Shown in pieces: positions 59,813 through 64,000 of a DNA stretch of 64,000 nt. Source of the stretch: Oscillospiraceae bacterium (GTDB lineage Bacteria; Bacillota; Clostridia; Oscillospirales; Ruminococcaceae); NCBI GenBank assembly GCA_017483465.1, contig JAFUWN010000009.1, positions 30,233 to 94,232 on the forward strand, read 5' to 3'. The stretch's first letter is position 1, and the number at the start of each line of letters is the position of its first letter. The translations under genes were made by a program, and so were the position numbers. The notes under the pieces were generated by a model. That model did no database searches. It saw only the letters and a list, made by a program, of their open reading frames with translations, and was not told the origin of the DNA.

Positions 59813-60926
59813 ATTTATTCTCCTGTGTTTCGGAAGTAAACTCCGGCAGATCGGTTTCCGGTTCGCCAAAAAGAGCATTGAGCGAATCTTCTGTCAGTTC
59901 ATAGCGCTGTACAGAAACACTGTTTCCGAGCACATCCGGAACGGTGACCCAGCTGCTGCCGAGATTGTTTTGTCTGTCGGGATGCACATCCATGAAAGGA
60001 GCTTTTTCAAGATCAATATTCATACCACGTTCGGTATAGATTTCATAGCTGTAATCCCTTGTAGGATAGCAGTAAGTCTGGACACGGGAAAGACCGGAAG
60101 AGGTCAGGTTGGATTCTTCATATTCATAAATTTCCAGATACGTTCCGTCGGACATGACAGACCCCTGCAATGAACCCAGACAGCCGTGATACGGCCGATA
60201 ATAAAAATCATAAGTATAATGGCTGGGATAGAAACTATCCACAAACACAGCCTGCCCGTTATGATACGTATAAATCAGCACTTCCATAGTTGTCTGAATA
60301 AACAGTTCCGGAATTTCGTCATCATTCAGGTACAACAGCAGGAATCTGGTATCTTCCTCCTGCACTTCGGCAGAAACCTGCCTCTGAAAGGCCTTGCTTT
60401 CAAGAAATGTTCTGTATGCAGATTCCCATTGTACGGGAGAGAATGCAGAAATTTCCGTTGCGGCAGGTTCTGTGCTGACAGCCGGAGCCGTTTCAGGACT
60501 GTCATAGAAATCCGCCGAGGGAGCTGTTTCTTCAGCCGGAGCCAGTTCAGAAAAATCCGCATCTGTTTCCGGAAAAGTTTCTGATAAAATTTCTGTCGAT
60601 ATTTCAGTAATAATTTCTGATTCAGATTCTTCGGGGAGTTCTGAAGGCAGTTCTGTCACATCCTGAACAGAAGCATCAGTAGCTTCGGACTGGATTTCTG
60701 TTTCAGGGAACAGAATATTCTGATATTCTGTTTCGGATTCTTCTGTTTCGTTTCTGAACCAGTCGAATGTAGTTTCGGTTTCCGTTTCCTGCTTTTTTCT
60801 GTTGGGATTAAGAATATCTTCGATTGTATCAGGCGATTCGGCCTCTGTACCGCAGGCTGTACAGCAAAGCAGGACAGAACAGAACAGCAGACAGCAGGAA
60901 AGGGATTTTTTCAGGATATTCTTCAT
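59799..60926 (-). CDS. Lipoprotein with long Glu/Thr/Ser stalk
   Basis: 375 residues. Lipobox CCTAC (cysteine 25), a disordered stalk of about 130 residues rich in Glu, Thr, Ser and Pro (TELPSELPEESESEI), then a globular domain (about 165-355) with FLLLYLNDDEIPELFI, a pattern seen in many Firmicutes lipoproteins of unknown role. It has been placed between hup and rqcP, which are usually adjacent, and overlaps rqcP by 14 bases. It has no relative in the window by function. Confidence 0.78.
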   Translation of the reverse strand: MKNILKKSLSCCLLFCSVLLCCTACGTEAESPDTIEDILNPNRKKQETETETTFDWFRNETEESETEYQNILFPETEIQSEATDASVQDVTELPSELPEESESEIITEISTEILSETFPETDADFSELAPAEETAPSADFYDSPETAPAVSTEPAATEISAFSPVQWESAYRTFLESKAFQRQVSAEVQEEDTRFLLLYLNDDEIPELFIQTTMEVLIYTYHNGQAVFVDSFYPSHYTYDFYYRPYHGCLGSLQGSVMSDGTYLEIYEYEESNLTSSGLSRVQTYCYPTRDYSYEIYTERGMNIDLEKAPFMDVHPDRQNNLGSSWVTVPDVLGNSVSVQRYELTEDSLNALFGEPETDLPEFTSETQENKYAFR

Positions 60927-60935
60927 GATAGAAAA

Positions 60936-61223
60936 TCAGTCCTTTTCTTTGGGATTGACAGCTTCTTTGAGGCCTCTGCCGGCTTTGAATGCAGGTGCTT
61001 TTCCGGCCGGAAGCTGGATGGGATCGCCGGTACGGGGATTCAGGCAGCGTTTTTCCTTGCGTTCTCTGACATCGAATGTTCCGAAACCGGTCAGAACGAC
61101 TTTTTCACCTTCTGCAAGGGAAGCACAGATGGTATCAAAAATAAAATTCACATCTGCCTCGGCATCTTTTCTTTTACGGTCTCTGCTCTTGGCATACATA
61201 GTAATCAGTTCGGACTTGGTCAT
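60936..61223 (-). CDS. hup: HU family DNA-binding protein
   Basis: 95 residues. VVLTGFGTFDVRERKEKRCLNPRTGDPIQLPAGKAPAF in part shows the DNA-binding arm with the conserved NP-x-TG turn. It shapes the nucleoid. It has a slightly extended N-terminal helix pair (RDRKRKDAEAD). The binding site is AGGAGG. It lies between mazG and the lipoprotein gene. Confidence 0.94.
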   Translation of the reverse strand: MTKSELITMYAKSRDRKRKDAEADVNFIFDTICASLAEGEKVVLTGFGTFDVRERKEKRCLNPRTGDPIQLPAGKAPAFKAGRGLKEAVNPKEKD

Positions 61224-61244
61224 AATAAAATACCTCCTGTAGAA

Positions 61245-62051
61245 TTATTTATTTTTCTGAGATTCTTTTGCCTGATTCCAGTAAACATCCAGTTGTTCAA
61301 TAGGCAGGTCAGGCATATTCCCGCCGGATTCTGTCACCAGTTGTTCTGTCATCTGAAAACGGCTGATAAATTTTTCTGTTGCCCTGGAGAGAGCCTGCTC
61401 GGCATCGATTCCGAGATGACGGGCAGTATTCACGCAGGAAAACAGCAGATCACCGAATTCTTCTTCCATCCGGTTCTGATCTCCGGACTGTATGGCTTCC
61501 TGTAATTCGTCATGTTCGGCCTGAATGCAGGAGAATGCATCCTCGGCAGTGCGAAAATCCATACCGGCTTTTCTGGCACGTTTGCCGACTTTCTGTGCTC
61601 TGGAGAGAGCCGGGAGCGATTTGGCAACGGCATTGAGCGTATCGGTATAAGTTTCCTGATGTTTGGTTTCTTTTTTGATGGCATCCCAATTATTGAGGAC
61701 AGTTTCGGTATCTTCTGCCTTGACATCACCGAACACATGGGGATGACGGATAATCAGCTTTTTGCAGATTTCGTCGCAGACATCATCGAAATTGAAAGCT
61801 TTTTCTTCTTCGGCAAGGGTGGCATGAAAGACGACCTGTAAGAGCACATCGCCCAATTCTTCACGCATCATCGCCATATCAAGAAGATCAATTGCTTCTG
61901 CAGCTTCATAGGCTTCTTCAAGGAAATCATTCCGGATAGAAGTATGATTCTGTTCTTTATCCCAGGGACATCCGCCGGGACTTCTGAGGAGTCTGACAAT
62001 CTCCTGCAAATCCTGAATTTTATAATATTCTTTCTGAGTATAGTCTACCAT
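61245..62051 (-). CDS. mazG: Nucleoside triphosphate pyrophosphohydrolase MazG
   Basis: 268 residues with two MazG folds. The first has LRSPGGCPWDKEQNH, FLEEAYEAAEAID and REELGDVLLQVVFH; the second has ELQEAIQSGDQNRMEEEFGDLLFS. It hydrolyses NTPs to NMP and PPi, cleaning the pool and affecting ppGpp in some species. It follows trpS by 14 bases and precedes hup. Confidence 0.95.
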   Translation of the reverse strand: MVDYTQKEYYKIQDLQEIVRLLRSPGGCPWDKEQNHTSIRNDFLEEAYEAAEAIDLLDMAMMREELGDVLLQVVFHATLAEEEKAFNFDDVCDEICKKLIIRHPHVFGDVKAEDTETVLNNWDAIKKETKHQETYTDTLNAVAKSLPALSRAQKVGKRARKAGMDFRTAEDAFSCIQAEHDELQEAIQSGDQNRMEEEFGDLLFSCVNTARHLGIDAEQALSRATEKFISRFQMTEQLVTESGGNMPDLPIEQLDVYWNQAKESQKNK

Positions 62052-62065
62052 AATATTACGCTTTC

Positions 62066-63085
62066 TTATCGGATTTCAGAAGCGACAAAGCCGACTTTCT
62101 TATAGACTTTATTTAAAATTCTCTGAGAATAGCGGAGAGCTTCCGCACCGCATCGGGTATAGCAGTCTTTCAGATAGGCTTTGTCAGCGATTAATTTTGC
62201 ATATTCTTCACGGACGGGAGCGAGATGATCAGCAACGGCTTCACCGACAGCGATCTTGAATGTACCATAACCCTGGCCGGCAAATTCTTTTTCCGCATCG
62301 GGGATAGATTTTCCGGTTACGGCAGAATAGATTGTCAGCAAGTTATTGATACCGTCCTTGCCCTCACGGAATACAATTTCTGTTTCACTGTCGGTAACAG
62401 CTCTCTTGAATTTCCGGATGATGGTATCTTTATCATCAAGAATCAAGATGACAGCATTGGGATTCTCGTCAGATTTGGACATTTTCTTAGCGGGTTCCTG
62501 CAAAGACATGACTTTTGCACCGACCGGAGCAACATAGCCTTCCGGAACAGTGAACATATCACCGTAACGGCCGTTGAATCTTCTTGCAATAGTTCTGGCG
62601 AGTTCGAGATGCTGCATCTGATCGGCACCGACAGGCACCAGATCCGCATTATAGACCAAAATATCTGCGGCCATCAGAACCGGATAATCAAACAGTCCGG
62701 CATTGATGTCATCAGGATGTTTCTGACTCTTGTCTTTGAACTGTGTCATTCTGGAGAGTTCACCGAACTGTGCGGAACAGTTCAGCACCCAGGAAAGCTG
62801 AGCATGTGTCGGAACATGACTTTGAATAAACAATAAAGATTTATCCAGATCAATACCGCAGGCAAGAAGCTGAGCATAGGCTTCAAGAGTTTTCTGCCGG
62901 AGCTTTGCGGGTTCAATTTTGACTGTGATGGCATGTTCATCCACAACGCTGTAAATACATCTGTATTCTTCCTGTAAGGGTTTCCAGTTGCGGATAGCTC
63001 CGATATAATTTCCCAGTGTGAAAGTACCGGTCGGCTGAATGCCGCTGAAGATTATTTTTTTCTGTTCGGGTTTCTGTTCGCTCAT
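62066..63085 (-). CDS. trpS: Tryptophan--tRNA ligase
   Basis: 339 residues. Class I synthetase with FSGIQPTGTFTLGNYIGA (HIGH region GNYIG) and KMSKSDENPN (KMSKS). It charges tRNA-Trp. Its start overlaps the stop codon of the preceding 179-residue gene by four bases. No T-box is visible within the window ahead of this operon. Confidence 0.96.
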   Translation of the reverse strand: MSEQKPEQKKIIFSGIQPTGTFTLGNYIGAIRNWKPLQEEYRCIYSVVDEHAITVKIEPAKLRQKTLEAYAQLLACGIDLDKSLLFIQSHVPTHAQLSWVLNCSAQFGELSRMTQFKDKSQKHPDDINAGLFDYPVLMAADILVYNADLVPVGADQMQHLELARTIARRFNGRYGDMFTVPEGYVAPVGAKVMSLQEPAKKMSKSDENPNAVILILDDKDTIIRKFKRAVTDSETEIVFREGKDGINNLLTIYSAVTGKSIPDAEKEFAGQGYGTFKIAVGEAVADHLAPVREEYAKLIADKAYLKDCYTRCGAEALRYSQRILNKVYKKVGFVASEIR

Positions 63086-63621
63086 GCCTTTTTACCGCCT
63101 TCCGGCAGATTTTCGGCATCACGGAGCTGAGCCACACGGAGAGCACCCATCACCTGCTGATAGAGATAATACACAACCCGCTTTTCTTTGGAATCCTGCT
63201 GAATGGTTCTGGGGTCAAGTTCTGTTTTGAAAATGCCTCTCTTAGTCATCATGTAGATAAAATGCTTTCCGGCAACAGGCAGAGGAAACTGAGAAGTTCT
63301 CTTGCAGGTCTTCTTCAGGGGAGTTGCATTGACAACCAGATTTCTGGCGGCCTGTACGACGGATTTGTATTTTGTAGAAGCACCTGTATACTCGCTTCCG
63401 TTATTGAAATACAGATTTGCCGCACCGTTGATGAAACATACCATAGTGACCATGATAGTCTGACCCATCGGGATGTCAATGACGATGCCGTATACTTCAT
63501 CGGATTTGAATTTCATATTTGCGAACTGTACCGGGGGAATATGCAGGGCACTGTTTCGTGTAGCTAAATATCCGGGAGTCACCGGATAGGGGTCTAAAGG
63601 AGAACGTCTTACAATTGCCAT
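63082..63621 (-). CDS. Hypothetical protein, 179 residues
   Basis: No family recognised. The N-terminal half is beta-rich (VYGIVIDIPMGQTIMVTMVCFI, then INGAANLYFNNGSEYTGAS), the second half basic and helical, with TSQFPLPVAGKHFIYMMTKRG and a C-terminal helix YYLYQQVMGALRVAQLRDAE. No signal peptide. Its stop overlaps the trpS start, so the two are translationally coupled. It lies 35 bases after the aminotransferase gene. Confidence 0.75.
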   Translation of the reverse strand: MAIVRRSPLDPYPVTPGYLATRNSALHIPPVQFANMKFKSDEVYGIVIDIPMGQTIMVTMVCFINGAANLYFNNGSEYTGASTKYKSVVQAARNLVVNATPLKKTCKRTSQFPLPVAGKHFIYMMTKRGIFKTELDPRTIQQDSKEKRVVYYLYQQVMGALRVAQLRDAENLPEGGKKA

Positions 63622-63656
63622 GATAAAAAATTCCTTTCTTGTGATAAAATAAAATA

Positions 63657-64000
63657 TTAGTCAAACATAGTTTTTGTCAGCTGTCCGAGGGTGGCGATGC
63701 CTTTGTCAATTGCATCATCAGTAGGAGTGGAGTAATTCAGGCGGAAGGAATACATTATATCGCTTTCCGATACCATGAAAGCATTACCGGGAACAACTGC
63801 AATTTTATATTCCTGAACGGCTTTGGAGCAGAAACCTGTCATATCGCTGCCTTCGGGGAGTGTACACCAGAGGAACAGACCGCCTTCGGGCTTGGTATAG
63901 GCGATTTTATCAGAAAAATGTTCTGCAATGCCGCCGAGCATTCTTTCGGCTTTCTGTTTATAGATAGCTCTTAATTTTGCAAGATGGGCATCGAAATCGA
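63657..64000 (-). CDS. PLP-dependent aminotransferase, C-terminal fragment at window edge
   Basis: The last 114 residues of a class I/II aminotransferase of the MocR/LysN-like group; the start lies beyond base 64000. KPEGGLFLWCTLPEG, VVPGNAFMV and YSFRLNYS (substrate carboxylate arginine) are typical of these enzymes. The PLP lysine is outside the window. The substrate cannot be decided from this part. Confidence 0.88.
   Translation of the reverse strand, partial: DFDAHLAKLRAIYKQKAERMLGGIAEHFSDKIAYTKPEGGLFLWCTLPEGSDMTGFCSKAVQEYKIAVVPGNAFMVSESDIMYSFRLNYSTPTDDAIDKGIATLGQLTKTMFD

Noticed and set aside
62225-62836. 203-residue open frame antisense to trpS
   Set aside because: It lies wholly inside a certain gene, has no ribosome binding site and shows only the mirror pattern of the coding strand.
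1-64000. tRNA, rRNA, insertion sequences, phage genes
   Set aside because: Looked for tRNA T-loop motifs, transposase and integrase proteins; none found.

Overview
The window looks like a chromosomal segment of a spore-forming, Gram-positive member of the Clostridia, most likely a Ruminococcus-type gut bacterium. The grounds are: sporulation genes (spoVAD-spoVAE, and a sipL-like gene next to spoIVA), a type I dockerin protein, many BspA-type (LRR_5) leucine-rich repeat proteins, RNase J with GdpP, strong AGGAGG-type ribosome binding sites, several TTG starts, and sigma-A promoters with a 17-base spacer. Species cannot be fixed from the sequence alone. I see no rRNA, tRNA, CRISPR array, prophage or insertion sequence.

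Left part (1-15.8 kb), mostly minus strand: a zinc-ribbon pseudokinase cut by the window start; an operon murD - two M42 aminopeptidases - GNAT - aluminium-resistance-type PLP lyase; a secreted dockerin protein; then, on the plus strand, a DtxR-like regulator with a MIF-type tautomerase and a membrane-bound XRE regulator; then a YtrA-like GntR/ABC operon and a secreted protein of six Ig-like repeats.

Middle (16-33 kb), mostly plus strand: a cytosolic LRR protein, a zinc-ribbon protein, a degenerate nucleotidyltransferase/phosphohexomutase fusion, then the housekeeping run rnj - gdpP - rplI - dnaB - tilS - ftsH. RNase J has a long structured leader, and ftsH carries a CIRCE heat-shock operator. 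spoVAD-spoVAE follow without spoVAC.

From 33 to 44.6 kb: coaX with a small XRE regulator; a minus-strand operon aroE - aroK - amidohydrolase - DUF5071 - orphan fumarase alpha subunit - small protein; then plus-strand DUF1294, a second cytosolic LRR protein, rpsF - ssb - rpsR, and sipL - spoIVA behind a sigma-E-like promoter.

From 44.6 to 59.4 kb: glmS heads a minus-strand operon that runs into four tightly packed membrane-anchored LRR ectoproteins. Divergently, typA leads into an LRR lipoprotein and a zinc-ribbon protein. Next come a Na/Pi cotransporter and a ComEC-like metallo-beta-lactamase lipoprotein, both preceded by 11-base-period repeats resembling PhoP boxes. The last 5 kb is a minus-strand operon: aminotransferase (partial) - unknown - trpS - mazG - hup - lipoprotein - rqcP.

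The most unusual features are the glmS-linked set of four LRR membrane proteins (seven LRR proteins in 64 kb), two enzyme-fold proteins that appear to have lost catalysis, the rnj leader, CIRCE at ftsH, and a possible phosphate-starvation unit at 54.8-57.8 kb.
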